From: Yersinia intermedia | GTDB taxonomy: Bacteria > Pseudomonadota > Gammaproteobacteria > Enterobacterales > Enterobacteriaceae | NCBI RefSeq assembly: GCF_900635455.1 | Contig: NZ_LR134116.1 | Location: forward strand, 4,030,001-4,094,000 | Direction of reading: 5' to 3' | DNA: 64,000 bases | Shown here: positions 30,302 to 39,871 of the stretch, piece by piece | Numbering within the stretch: the stretch's first letter is position 1 | Layout: each line of letters begins with the position of its first letter | Program-made: the position numbers and the translations under genes | The notes under the pieces: model-generated | The model's input: only the letters and a program-made list of their open reading frames with translations | Databases searched by the model: none | Told to the model about the DNA's origin: nothing

Positions 30302-30913
30302 ATGTCAACTAGCAAAAAGAATGTATCGTCACGGCTTCGCCTATCGCGTGAAGAGCGTTACCACCAATTAATGAATACAGCATGGCAACTGGTGCGGGAA
30401 GAAGGCACTGAGGCTCTGACGCTAGGCCGCCTTGCTGAGCGCTCCGGCGTCACTAAACCGGTGGTTTATGACCATTTCGGTACCCGAGCTGGGCTTTTTG
30501 CCGAACTTTATAAAGAGTTTGATCGCCGCCAAACCGTATTGATGGACGCGGCCATTGCGCAATGCGAGCCAACACTCACTGCCATCGCCACTGTGACCGC
30601 CTCATCATATATTGACTGTGTCCTGCTTCAGGGGCAGGAAATCTCTGGGGTCATTGCGGCATTAAAAGGCACGCCTGAGCTGGATGAGATGAAACGTGAA
30701 TATTCTAAGGCGTACATCCACAAATGCCGGAATATACTCGCGCCCTATGCTAAAGGGAATCTGATTTCAGATGCCAGCCTGTGGGCACTGCTAGGTGCAG
30801 CAGAAGGGTTATCGTGTTCTGCTGCTAGCGGCGAAATCACCGCCTCACAGGCAAAATCTGAGCTATTTGAGTTGATTGTGGCGATAGTAGAAAGAAGCAT
30901 GGGCCAGCGCTAG
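30302..30913 (+). CDS. TetR/AcrR-family transcriptional regulator
   Basis: A 203-aa repressor with an N-terminal TetR helix-turn-helix (EGTEALTLGRLAERSGVTKPVVYDHFGTRAGLF, about residues 33-65) and a helical ligand-binding C-terminal domain. The start MSTSKK is chosen because the frame upstream would run through the operator array. Expected to repress itself and the divergent oxidoreductase. Confidence 0.9.
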   Translation: MSTSKKNVSSRLRLSREERYHQLMNTAWQLVREEGTEALTLGRLAERSGVTKPVVYDHFGTRAGLFAELYKEFDRRQTVLMDAAIAQCEPTLTAIATVTASSYIDCVLLQGQEISGVIAALKGTPELDEMKREYSKAYIHKCRNILAPYAKGNLISDASLWALLGAAEGLSCSAASGEITASQAKSELFELIVAIVERSMGQR

Positions 30914-31023
30914 CAACGGCAAAGTATCCTCAAAAAGAATCAGATGAAATAACAGGCGTAGATTAAAAGTTTGCCGAGGTTGTATCAGTAGTTTGAGTGC
31001 GGGCAGGTAATGAATGGATTTCC

Positions 31024-31052
31024 AAATACTCCCCGCACAACGAGGAGTATTT
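31024..31052. terminator. Hairpin after the NCS1 permease gene
   Basis: A perfect nine-bp stem AAATACTCC/GGAGTATTT with an 11-base loop, ten bases beyond the permease stop codon. No strong T-run. Confidence 0.5.
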
Positions 31053-31061
31053 AGAATAACG

Positions 31062-32381
31062 TTAAATCGCTTTTTCTGATTCAATGCTTTTTTGATTACG
31101 ACTAACTGCCACTTTGAATAGCCAATATATCAAGCTGGCGGCAACCAGCGAGTTAATGGTTGGAATCCCCCACTCGGTCAGCAATCCGATCACACTGCCG
31201 ACAATACTGGCAATAATGGCAACCCAACCGATAACCGGTGTTTGGGTTTCGTCAGGGAGTTTCCCCTCCAACCGACTCTTATCCAGAATGTTGCGATGAG
31301 AGCGCAACACAAAATAGTCGACCAGCATGATGCCGATAATCGGTGGGAACACCACGCCTAGCACGGTAAGGAAATCCACAAACCGGTCCAAAATGCCTAA
31401 CACCGAAAGTGTGGTACCCAGAACGCCAATAACCAACGTGGTTAAGGTGTATTTCAGTTTTTTCCCGGTCAGCCCCTCGACCGCATTAACAATACCGAGG
31501 GACGAAGAGTATAGATTAAGGTCATTAACCCGCAACGTAGAGAACACCACCACCAGCAAACCTGCACCACCTGCGGCCTGAGACATAATAGTCACCACAT
31601 CAGCCGTTCCGAGCGTTTTAGCAATCAAGATAGCCAGACCATTGACGACAAACTCCCCGGCCACAATGGTGAAAATCGTCACCCCCAACACATGCTTCCC
31701 ATTTTTGGAATAACGCGTTAGATCTGGGGTCATCAGACTTGCCACGATAGCGCCCCCCACAACAATGGTGATGCCCGCGCTGATAGACAGAGGGTCACCC
31801 GGTGGTATCAACTGCATAATTTCATGCAGATTATGCCCAGACAACGTACTAATAGAGATATAAGCCACCAGCAAAATAAACATCGGAACCGCAATACGTG
31901 CGGCGATGCGCAATGCCTTAAAACCAAATGCCACCAGGATAGTCAGCAGGCTACCCGATAAAGCAGCCGCGAATCCGAATCCCAGTTTATTACCCAGAGC
32001 GAAATCAAGCGATTTGGCGAAAATAGCGTTTTGTATACCAAACCAACCCAGTAAACTCACGGCCACCACAATTCCGATCAATACTGAACCTAAGCGACCA
32101 AAGCCACACCAGCGTGCCAACAGACTGCCCGAGATCCCTTCACGCATACCTGCCAGCCCAAGACCGTAGGTGACCACACCGAATATAATGCTACCGATGA
32201 GGATCGCGGTGAATGCATCAGTCAGTGTCATGGAGTTACCCAGCACGGCGCCAAGCATAAATTGATCCAGCGCGGTCAGCATACCCATATGAACGATGGC
32301 AACGCTTAAAAATGAAACCCTTTTATCCTGTGGTACACGGCTTAATGGATAATCTTCAATTTTGATCACGATAAAGTACAC
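31062..32381 (-). CDS. NCS1-family nucleobase/cytosine permease (CodB-like)
   Basis: Inner-membrane proton or sodium symporter of the nucleobase-cation-symport-1 family, 439 aa with about 12 hydrophobic segments. Typical features: ISGSLLARWCGFGRLGS early in the protein and MTPDLTRYSKNG in the middle. The first codon is GTG; a second GTG four codons later has better spacing from AAGGGTG and may be the real start. It lies nine bases after a LuxR-type regulator, which probably controls it. The substrate is not determined by sequence. Confidence 0.88.
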   Translation of the reverse strand: MYFIVIKIEDYPLSRVPQDKRVSFLSVAIVHMGMLTALDQFMLGAVLGNSMTLTDAFTAILIGSIIFGVVTYGLGLAGMREGISGSLLARWCGFGRLGSVLIGIVVAVSLLGWFGIQNAIFAKSLDFALGNKLGFGFAAALSGSLLTILVAFGFKALRIAARIAVPMFILLVAYISISTLSGHNLHEIMQLIPPGDPLSISAGITIVVGGAIVASLMTPDLTRYSKNGKHVLGVTIFTIVAGEFVVNGLAILIAKTLGTADVVTIMSQAAGGAGLLVVVFSTLRVNDLNLYSSSLGIVNAVEGLTGKKLKYTLTTLVIGVLGTTLSVLGILDRFVDFLTVLGVVFPPIIGIMLVDYFVLRSHRNILDKSRLEGKLPDETQTPVIGWVAIIASIVGSVIGLLTEWGIPTINSLVAASLIYWLFKVAVSRNQKSIESEKAI

Positions 32382-32390
32382 CCTTGTAGT

Positions 32391-33080
32391 TCAGATAAAC
32401 TGGATTCCTTTTGCCACCAGTCGATCAGGAATATAATTATCCAAATGTGCAAATTTGCAAAACTCCTCAAACTGTTGCAACGTGTGGACATCAGATTTTT
32501 GATAAATTGTATATATTCTGTTTTCTATTGTTTTAGTGCTGATATTATATATCTTAGCGATCTCTTTAACGGAAAGTCTTTGCAACATTAAAAATATAAC
32601 GTCAAGCTCAGCGCGGGTAAAAGTCTTACTATTAGTTTCGGTAGTCAGAACGCTTGGTTTTTGTTGGTTTATATATTTTAGTGGAGATAAAGTATTAAGT
32701 GGTTTAGCGCTCCACATAACACCAATGACTTCTTTTTTATCATTATAAATAGGCAGCTTTTCACTGATAAAGGGGGTCAGAGTATCTTTACCATACCAAT
32801 AATGTGTTTCTATGACGGTAACCCGACCTTGTGACTCTTCAGTTCTCTTATCGTGTTCCATAAACTCAGGAGAAAATTCAGCCCAGTTGGCAGGAAATTC
32901 ATCGTCCAACTTCCCCTCAACCTCAAAGTTCAATGGTGTATTGGTATAAAGATAGGCTGCCTTGTTCATATAGATATGGCGGGAACTCAGATCTTTAATG
33001 CCCCATGGCTCACTAAGGTGCTCCATCATGGCAATAAGGCCCTTGAAATAAATTTCATTATTTTTATCGGGCAAATCCAT
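32391..33080 (-). CDS. PAS-LuxR transcriptional regulator
   Basis: A 229-aa regulator with an N-terminal PAS-like sensor region (about residues 15-120) and a C-terminal LuxR helix-turn-helix (FTRAELDVIFLMLQRLSVKEIAKIYNISTKTIENRI). There is no receiver domain and no obvious acyl-homoserine-lactone pocket. Placed between a GNAT gene (24-bp gap) and the NCS1 permease (nine-bp gap) in one probable operon. Confidence 0.87.
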   Translation of the reverse strand: MDLPDKNNEIYFKGLIAMMEHLSEPWGIKDLSSRHIYMNKAAYLYTNTPLNFEVEGKLDDEFPANWAEFSPEFMEHDKRTEESQGRVTVIETHYWYGKDTLTPFISEKLPIYNDKKEVIGVMWSAKPLNTLSPLKYINQQKPSVLTTETNSKTFTRAELDVIFLMLQRLSVKEIAKIYNISTKTIENRIYTIYQKSDVHTLQQFEEFCKFAHLDNYIPDRLVAKGIQFI

Positions 33081-33104
33081 TACTACCTCGCCGATTAAAA
33101 CCGG

Positions 33105-33515
33105 TTAAATTTCTTTTGCCAGATAGTGCCGAGTATATTTTTTGGCATATCCACCTAAATCACCATAGACACGATAGCCCAATTTTTCATAAAACCCTCT
33201 GGCCTGGAAATCGAAAGTGTCTACATAAGCCATGTGACAACCGCGTTTTATGGCTTCTTCTTCCGCTTTTTCCATTAATTGGCGACCATAGCCACTCTTA
33301 CGATATTCATCACTGACCCAAAGATATTGCACTTCAAGCCCGCCCCACCAGGTTCTGGCAACCAATCCCGCCACAATTTTGCCATTGTCGTGGGTAACGG
33401 TTAAGAACAATGGATGAATGTCTACAGCTTCTGTTTTATTATTGTGAGCCCAAAGACTATCAATGACATACTCCTCGTCTTGTGGGTTTGGCGTATCCGT
33501 GACATTAATATTCAT
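33105..33515 (-). CDS. GNAT-family N-acetyltransferase
   Basis: A 136-aa single-domain acetyltransferase. The acetyl-CoA loop is SDEYRKSGYGRQLMEKAEEEA (around residues 68-88), and the C-terminal part DTFDFQARGFYEKLGYRVYG is typical of GNAT enzymes. First gene of the probable GNAT-LuxR-permease operon. Substrate unknown. Confidence 0.88.
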   Translation of the reverse strand: MNINVTDTPNPQDEEYVIDSLWAHNNKTEAVDIHPLFLTVTHDNGKIVAGLVARTWWGGLEVQYLWVSDEYRKSGYGRQLMEKAEEEAIKRGCHMAYVDTFDFQARGFYEKLGYRVYGDLGGYAKKYTRHYLAKEI

Positions 33516-34449
33516 TTTCGTAACATACCTTCCTACGTTAATAATTCAAATTGCAATTAAATTAATAAACTCCAACTGATTTTAATATCACTTTTCTTAA
33601 AGTGTTACAAGAGTGGTTTTCACCCGTTCCCGCCATGGCGTTAAGTGTTTATAGTTAATGTGACGGAGCTAAAAAATACCAACTCATCTCATGAATGTTA
33701 TCTATTTAGCTTGCTCCGTCTGCAAATACTGATTTCGCCTCACCAGGGCTTTATCGGGGAAACCTATCAATAACTCACGGCTCCACCTGTAGAGCAAGAC
33801 TAACTTGCCAAAGGGGGGCCGCTCATCCTCGCCAAAATCCATAAATTTTATTGCTTAATATGCTCATTTTATCTCTACTCGGTGAAAACCTGCAGTGCCG
33901 TTTCTATTTATCACTCACCATGGGCACCCACTCAAACCTGCTGAGCAGACCATCAACAATGGCAAGCTTCAAGCTAGCACTCAACGACATGTTTCAGTAC
34001 CGATCCAGTGTGAACATTTTTGTGTTGTAACAAGTCACAAAAATTAACCGTCACAGATCATTGGATTGGCAATTCCCCCCCGTGATAATAACGATTAGAT
34101 CCATATTAAATGTTTAATTAAATACAATTTAGTTTACTTTATTTCTTTTTAAAACAATTTATCAGATAACACAGGTAAATATGAAAAAATATTTACCTCA
34201 GCGTAGAGGCTAATATGATCATACTTATCAAAGGAGATCATTTTAAGGATTTGCAGATTAAGGGGTGGCGTAATAGTCAATATAGGTTCTAGTCCCAACA
34301 CCGATCGTGATGGCGGCTACAGTTATAACGCCATTTATTATTCTATCACTCTATTTTCATTACTATTTACTCGTGCAAAAACACATTGTAAATAACGATT
34401 ACATAGGCATAATGCGCACAATCTATTTTATATTTATCTACCCAAAATA
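33516..34449. other. AT-rich non-coding region with one stem-loop
   Basis: About 930 bp without a supported gene. It contains an inverted repeat, GACGGAGC (33662) with GCTCCGTC (33713), extended inward by TAAA/TTTA, which would fold a 59-nt stem-loop. Its role is unknown. A 62-codon frame at 34307 is hydrophobic low-complexity sequence without a ribosome site and is not called. Confidence 0.5.
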
Positions 34450-34754
34450 TTGGGGAAGGGCCTCCTTGTGTCACGTCCTTGTTATTTCATATTAATAGCT
34501 GGCATATTATCGCCAGCATTGACTATTCCGTTATCCAGTGTTGGCGCGGAATTAGCCCCTGTTCAACAGAGTATTCACCAACAGGAACGGCAACGGGCAT
34601 TGGAAGAGCGCCTAGCCCCCGCAATACCGGATGTGTGCTTATCAGCACCGGTAACCTGTTGGATTTGTATGATATCGAACAAGGGTTAGAGAACCTGCAG
34701 CGCGTCCCCACGGTGCAAGCCAGTATATGCCCCATCCCCTGGGGAGATGAATGA
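34450..34754 (+). pseudogene. Remnant of a TpsB (ShlB/FhaC-type) secretion transporter
   Basis: The first reading frame gives a signal-like segment, then [22 protein letters not shown], the N-terminal plug-helix linker typical of TpsB proteins. After a frameshift near 34640, the second frame continues with [15 protein letters not shown], matching the POTRA segment that reads LRDIEQGMEQINRLR in the intact TpsB at 60954. The rest of the POTRA domains and the beta-barrel are missing, so only about 300 bp survive. Confidence 0.7.
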
Positions 34755-34905
34755 CATATTCTCCTCTGTTGGTAGTGAGATAGGCGGGATATATTTGAAA
34801 AATATTTCGGCCAGTCTGTATCGACTATTAAGCGGCAATAATGCTTGGATAAACATTATTGCCATCATAACAACTCTTTTTTATTTCTGTTATTTGAGTT
34901 CCTGA
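34747..34905 (+). CDS. Possible small membrane protein (52 aa)
   Basis: A short frame starting [17 protein letters not shown] with GGGGAG directly before the ATG. It has one strongly hydrophobic C-terminal helix ([15 protein letters not shown]). It overlaps the last 16 bases of the opposite-strand sulfatase-fold gene. No family recognised; the spacing from the ribosome site is short and it may be chance. Confidence 0.25.
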   Translation: MNDIFSSVGSEIGGIYLKNISASLYRLLSGNNAWINIIAIITTLFYFCYLSS

Positions 34906-36905
34906 ACTTGTTTGTTTAATTGCCATGACAGTAGAGGAGTAAATGCCTGCCACCGGCTAAACGTTTTTTCTTGCTCATCGTCCATTGGCTGAACAGCTCC
35001 CAGCAACAATCCTTCTTTATCAACCCAGGGATAAAACTCCCCTTTACCGGATAAAGTGAAACTGCCTTGTTGGGTTATCAACAGTTCAGGGTTATAGCCC
35101 TGGCACCAGATAGCATCCGGTTTTTCAGACAGTAAGTCGCAACCCGTTCGGTAATAAGGCGTTTCTGACAGGCTGAGCTGATACAGCGTAGGCCAGATAT
35201 CTTTATGACTGCCGACTCGGGATGCGTCAAAATGGCTGTTCTGACGATAGCGTTGCGGAACATAAAGATAGAACGGCACTGCGCGGCTAAGAGCCTGCTC
35301 AGCGGCGTCAGGATAACTAATACCCCGGATATTATGGTCGCCAGTGGCGGCAATAATGGTATGTTCACCCAGCGACTGTAATTTTACCCAACTGATAAAC
35401 TGCCCTAGCTGATCATTGGTGTAACGTAGGGTATGGAATACCTCGTCCAACTGTTTACCGCTGGCCAGATTGCTCAGCCTTTGCTTTTCTGCATCCGATA
35501 ATTTGATATCTGTCTTTGCATAACTATTAGGCGCTTTGAACGGAGGATGATGAGTGGTCGACATTGACATGATCAGTACATGCTCACCTTCTTTGTCAGC
35601 CTGAGCTAAACGTTCTTCAATATAACGGAACATATATTCATCAGGCACGCCCCAAGTGCCAGTTTCGGCTTCAGGATAGCGTTTCTTCAACCCGTTTTGT
35701 TCAACAAATTCACTTATGCCTAAATGGGGTAGGAACTGATTTAGATTGCGCCAGGAACCGTTTCCCGAAGTAACGAAAATAACTTTATATCCGTTAGCAA
35801 GGAAGGGTTTAAACATATTACTAGAAAAATCAATATCCTGAGCACTAGATTGGCTAATGTTACTATTTGGACTGCGGACAAATAAGCGGCTTAGGCTATC
35901 AATGGTCCCATTCCCTTCAGAGATAAAGCGGCCAAAACGCCAATCAGTTTTCCAGTGCTGTTTTAGTGTGCCAAATACGTCACGATCCGAGCGATCATAG
36001 CCTTCAAGGTAATACCCCATACTTTCCATAACGACAAAAACAACATTAGGTGGTGATTTTTTCGCTATTGCGTTAGGCGCGGTTTTAGCCATAAATGGCT
36101 TGAGGTTAGCTTCTGTAGGCTTAGTAAAAAACTGACTGAGCAGTTCTTCACCTTGTTTTTCGGTTGCTGGGGGGAAATTGCTATATTCCCGATGGGCTTT
36201 TAACGCCCAGGTAAGTGCCATCGGGCCACTTGGCGTCAACATATTCAATAAATTAATATCTGAAATCTGTGCATCCGACTGCCGAAGAGGAAATGTGCCC
36301 ATGGAGCCACGCACGCCGATAAAACTGAGTGCCAAAATAATCAAAGTTGAAATTGCAGAAACCGCTATACCGCTATGTTGTTCAGGCCAGGTGCTAATTT
36401 TTCGCTGCCAGCGGTGAAAAATCCACGAAATTGCCGCAACAAATAGAATTAGGCAAATAGCGCTACGAATAACCGGATAGTCACTCCACATGGTTTTCAG
36501 CACAGCAACAGTATCATCTTCCACCAAACCGAAAACAAAGATATCAATTGGCCGCTGGTAGGTAGCGTAATAGAAGATATTGCCCACAGTGAGTATTGTT
36601 ACTAGCGTGCCGAAAAGCGTCGCAAACCAAGGCCAAAATCGCTGCCAGAGTCTAAAGCTGGTTTTATTGAACGCAAGTAGGCCAGCAATTAATAAACAGG
36701 GGACAAATATCAAGCTGGCGATACGTACATCAAAAAGCCCACCAATCAAGAACATACGTTGCACATCTGTTGATACCCCTGCCAGGGATTCAGGATTACC
36801 ATAGTCGTTTAGAAGGTAAACTCTTCCTGCTAATTGAATAGTAACGGCAAGTATCCATGGGAGTAACAATGCAATAAATGCATGTTTAAATCTGTAAAAC
36901 CACAT
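34890..36905 (-). CDS. LTA synthase-like, sulfatase-fold membrane phosphotransferase
   Basis: Inner-membrane protein of 671 aa with about five N-terminal TM helices (residues 10-215) and a periplasmic alkaline-phosphatase/sulfatase-fold domain from about residue 288. Metal and catalytic residues of the LtaS/MdoB group are visible: Glu in VVMESMG, a Thr nucleophile candidate in NGTIDSLSRLF, TGDHNIR and GSHKDIWPTL. Gram-negative members add phosphoglycerol or phosphoethanolamine to glycans or lipids; the acceptor here is unknown. Single-gene unit. Confidence 0.83.
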   Translation of the reverse strand: MWFYRFKHAFIALLLPWILAVTIQLAGRVYLLNDYGNPESLAGVSTDVQRMFLIGGLFDVRIASLIFVPCLLIAGLLAFNKTSFRLWQRFWPWFATLFGTLVTILTVGNIFYYATYQRPIDIFVFGLVEDDTVAVLKTMWSDYPVIRSAICLILFVAAISWIFHRWQRKISTWPEQHSGIAVSAISTLIILALSFIGVRGSMGTFPLRQSDAQISDINLLNMLTPSGPMALTWALKAHREYSNFPPATEKQGEELLSQFFTKPTEANLKPFMAKTAPNAIAKKSPPNVVFVVMESMGYYLEGYDRSDRDVFGTLKQHWKTDWRFGRFISEGNGTIDSLSRLFVRSPNSNISQSSAQDIDFSSNMFKPFLANGYKVIFVTSGNGSWRNLNQFLPHLGISEFVEQNGLKKRYPEAETGTWGVPDEYMFRYIEERLAQADKEGEHVLIMSMSTTHHPPFKAPNSYAKTDIKLSDAEKQRLSNLASGKQLDEVFHTLRYTNDQLGQFISWVKLQSLGEHTIIAATGDHNIRGISYPDAAEQALSRAVPFYLYVPQRYRQNSHFDASRVGSHKDIWPTLYQLSLSETPYYRTGCDLLSEKPDAIWCQGYNPELLITQQGSFTLSGKGEFYPWVDKEGLLLGAVQPMDDEQEKTFSRWQAFTPLLSWQLNKQVQELK

Positions 36906-37704
36906 AATCCCTTATCCTGTGCGTTCGTAGTTATAAAACATTTGTTCGTAATCAGAGATATATTCGGTTCTGTGCGTTAGGCACACATCTGATATCCGAG
37001 CACAGGTATCGGCAGTGGAAGACTAAACATTAATATTTCATGCAAATTATGGCGTTACTGTATTTATACTTCGCCATGCACGGTGAAAAGCTATCATGGT
37101 GAATAAAGTTGCATGTTGTACCGCACTTGTTAGTGTCTATTTTTACCTTGAGGCATACGGAAGGTGAAGCAGCGTGCGGGCTGGAGCATATGTCAGTGCG
37201 ATGTATGTATCGGGTAGCTTGAGCGCACAGTGGCGTCTGGGTTACTGATGAAATAGTTAGGGGAGGATGTTGCACAGGACTTAATTGCGGAATATTTCCC
37301 CTTCTAATTTGCCTAAAGCATAAGGAAAACGGATAGAATCAGGGGGAGTTTATTGTACCGATATCAGTAAGTTGATGTAGATTGGATTTGGTTGACTTAT
37401 ATGGAGTGAAAAAGCGAGAGGAGCCTTGTGGGGGATTGGATTTTAGGCAAAAACCGCCTACGGCGACTTCATTTTTATACTAATGGCAAGGCCGGCTCCG
37501 CAAATAACAATCAAGTATCTGATATTAATGTAATTTATTATAGATTAAATATACTTGTAACCACAAACGACAATCCGTACAAAATACTAGCAACAATGGC
37601 GCTTTAATAAATTCGCTGCGCAAGCTACCTAATACCACTAACGGCATTGTACCTATATCCTCCTATCCCCTCCATTCTAGTTAATCCTGCCAGCACGAAG
37701 CTTT
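36906..37704. other. Intergenic region at the left edge of the accessory block
   Basis: About 800 bp with no supported gene. Its right part holds the left copy of the island-edge repeat (separate entry). A minus-strand frame at 37030-37275 is Cys/Thr/Ser-rich without a ribosome site and is not called. Confidence 0.5.
37484..37584. repeat. Left island-edge direct repeat (attachment-like, degenerate)
   Basis: AAGGCCGGCTCCG followed by an AT-rich stretch with CTGATATTAATGTAATTTATT and ending CCACAAACGACAATCCGTAC is homologous, in the same orientation, to 47668-47780. The AAGGCCGG core resembles the 3' end of a leuX-type tRNA-Leu read on the opposite strand, but more weakly than in the right copy. 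Confidence 0.6.
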
Positions 37705-39246
37705 CTAGTTGAAGCTAACAACCATAGTACTAATAGGCGAACGGAATGTACCATCCAACTGTTTAACACAACGTTGAAGTGGAGCTTCATAAATAGCTTC
37801 TGAGCTAACTGTTACAAGAGTTAATTCAACAAGCTGATTATCTACCCATGTTGCCATGTAACTTTCTGGCGGTGTATCCAAAATGCTGAAGGCAACCTTA
37901 GACCCTTCGGGTTTTATATGTCTGGTGACTTGCGATTTGAGAAGTAAACTATTTTCAATTTTCCCCATAGTTAATCTATAGCGGAGTCGTGTAGCATCAC
38001 CTTCGGGTGATAATTTTAATGACTCTGGCTTAACAATATTTGATGTGCTGATAAGTACAATTCCCGCTGCTGATTTTTGTAACGTGAAACTTGGTAGTAA
38101 CATTTCTGAACGAGATACATCCATTACAGACATGCGCTTCGAATTAGCAATCCACATATCATCTAGACGGTGAGCAATATCCTTACGTTCCTCGATTGCC
38201 AGTGGTATCGCCTCCTTAACAATTGAAGAGCGGTTAACAGCCATAACAGTGCTAGGATTCTGGCTACCAAATATCACATCTAGTATTCCTCTGGAGTCAT
38301 GCTTTCCTGCTAGCAAAGGATCATTATAGATCTCCCAACAGTTTGTCTGGACCAAGCCCATCATGAATAAAAATTGCTCAGTTAATGTTATATATGAATC
38401 ACCAATACCGTTGGAGTAAGAAGCGCCTATATCAGAGTGAGCCCCTGGCAAATAGATAGTATTAATTCGTTTTATAGGAGAAAACTGCGTACCTAATGGT
38501 AATGGTGTCTGATCAATATCTACCGTTGGGGTGAAAAATCGATTTCTGGCTTCATCTGTTGCAACAAAGTGGACAAGATAATCAACCGATGTGGGTATAG
38601 TGAGAACAAGTTTATCCTGTTGACCCGTTGCGACTGTGTCATAAAGCAATGCATAGAATCTAGGGGACTTCGCAACAAATTGTCCCGACTGAGAATTAAA
38701 ATGAGTATACCATTGGGAACTGACTATATTAATAAAATGCCTTGCTGTCGCCGCACCTCGGCTAAACCCAGTGACAAAAACACGAATATCCGTGTCAGGG
38801 TTTTCATTCAGCCATAGTTGCACCTGCGTAAAGAATTTATCCTTCGCCTCTGTCGCAATTCTGACGCTACTGTCACCAGAACTCGCATCCCAGTAATTAG
38901 TATTGCCATATTGCATTCCCGCACCGGGATAATACTCATCCGCCTTTATAAGCCCAGCTATTCGGGCGACTAATGTCTCCCGCTCCCCAGATGGAACCCT
39001 AGTTCGATCATTAAGAGTACCATCAAAGGCTATCTTATAAATCTTAACCGGACGATCCCCCATAGGGTGTGTGATTAATGGTGCATTATTGGCAATGCTT
39101 GTGATCTTTTTGATATCCTCAGAATCTGTCACTTTGACAGGTATACGACGCTCCCCTGAAACTAAGCTAGTGCAAGCGGTTAAAAAAATACTTAATAAGC
39201 AACAAAAGAGGATGATGATGAATCGGTGAATCAATTTCTCAGTCAT
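37705..39246 (-). CDS. DUF2235-type alpha/beta-hydrolase lipoprotein (putative phospholipase)
   Basis: A 513-aa protein with a lipoprotein signal (LLSIFLTAC, Cys at about residue 25) and a DUF2235/Tle1-like hydrolase domain. The early motif KIYKIAFDGTLNDR holds the family's DGT signature, the nucleophile elbow is VTGFSRGAATAR (GxSxG), and PGAHSDIGASY supplies the expected Asp/His region. Relatives include type VI secretion phospholipase effectors, but this one is predicted to be a lipid-anchored envelope protein and no T6SS or immunity gene is adjacent. Function as a lipase is inferred from the motif. Confidence 0.75.
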   Translation of the reverse strand: MTEKLIHRFIIILFCCLLSIFLTACTSLVSGERRIPVKVTDSEDIKKITSIANNAPLITHPMGDRPVKIYKIAFDGTLNDRTRVPSGERETLVARIAGLIKADEYYPGAGMQYGNTNYWDASSGDSSVRIATEAKDKFFTQVQLWLNENPDTDIRVFVTGFSRGAATARHFINIVSSQWYTHFNSQSGQFVAKSPRFYALLYDTVATGQQDKLVLTIPTSVDYLVHFVATDEARNRFFTPTVDIDQTPLPLGTQFSPIKRINTIYLPGAHSDIGASYSNGIGDSYITLTEQFLFMMGLVQTNCWEIYNDPLLAGKHDSRGILDVIFGSQNPSTVMAVNRSSIVKEAIPLAIEERKDIAHRLDDMWIANSKRMSVMDVSRSEMLLPSFTLQKSAAGIVLISTSNIVKPESLKLSPEGDATRLRYRLTMGKIENSLLLKSQVTRHIKPEGSKVAFSILDTPPESYMATWVDNQLVELTLVTVSSEAIYEAPLQRCVKQLDGTFRSPISTMVVSFN

Positions 39247-39344
39247 TTAGTCCCTTAGAGTTTAAGTGATAACAAATTATTTATAATTAGATTTATTGCT
39301 TTTTAATATATTTACGCGTAGGCGTGATTATACAGTTAACGTGT

Positions 39345-39774
39345 TGCCAACATATCTGGATAGTACTTTGCGATGATGTTATTCATCCTTTCGATCAGTT
39401 CCGGGCGCTTGAACGTTAGATGTACAGTTCCCTTCTGACAGTAGCGAATACTGAAGAAATAATTTTCGTAAACTTCCTTCGATGGGTTATCACGAATATG
39501 CCCCATTAACCGGCTAGTGATATCACCACGGTTGTCAGGAATAGGTTACCATCCAACAGATAAAGCATTCATTGCACATCGGCTAGCTGAACCCGCCGCC
39601 AATCGAGCTTGTCAGTTCAGCAATATTATTAAACTGTTCAATCAATACCACAATTTATTTAAGCACTGCATCGCGACCACAGACGATCCGCTCAATATTG
39701 GTCGAACAGATAACATCAGTGTAGTCAGACAGTACCTGAGGTTCATCGATAAAAACACCTAGTGAAGTAGACAT
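39345..39774 (-). pseudogene. Decayed copy of a DUF4942 gene
   Basis: Nucleotide similarity to both ends of the intact DUF4942 gene at 49892-50752 is clear: the 3' part (GCGATGATGTTATTCATC versus GCGATGATATCGTTCATC) and the 5' part (TCATCGATAAAAACACC...GTAGACAT). About 430 bp of the middle is deleted and stops interrupt the frame. Even the leader before the ATG resembles that of the intact copy. Confidence 0.85.
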
Positions 39775-39871
39775 GATTAGGATTCCATAAAAGTAAAAGC
39801 GTCAACGTCATAGTTTGTGTTGGGGACGGTAAATATTTCAGATACCAGTATCTGCCGTTCACACTTGCCAA

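Noticed and set aside
37030..37275. 81-codon minus-strand frame
   Set aside because: Cys/Ser/Thr-rich composition, no ribosome site, no family.
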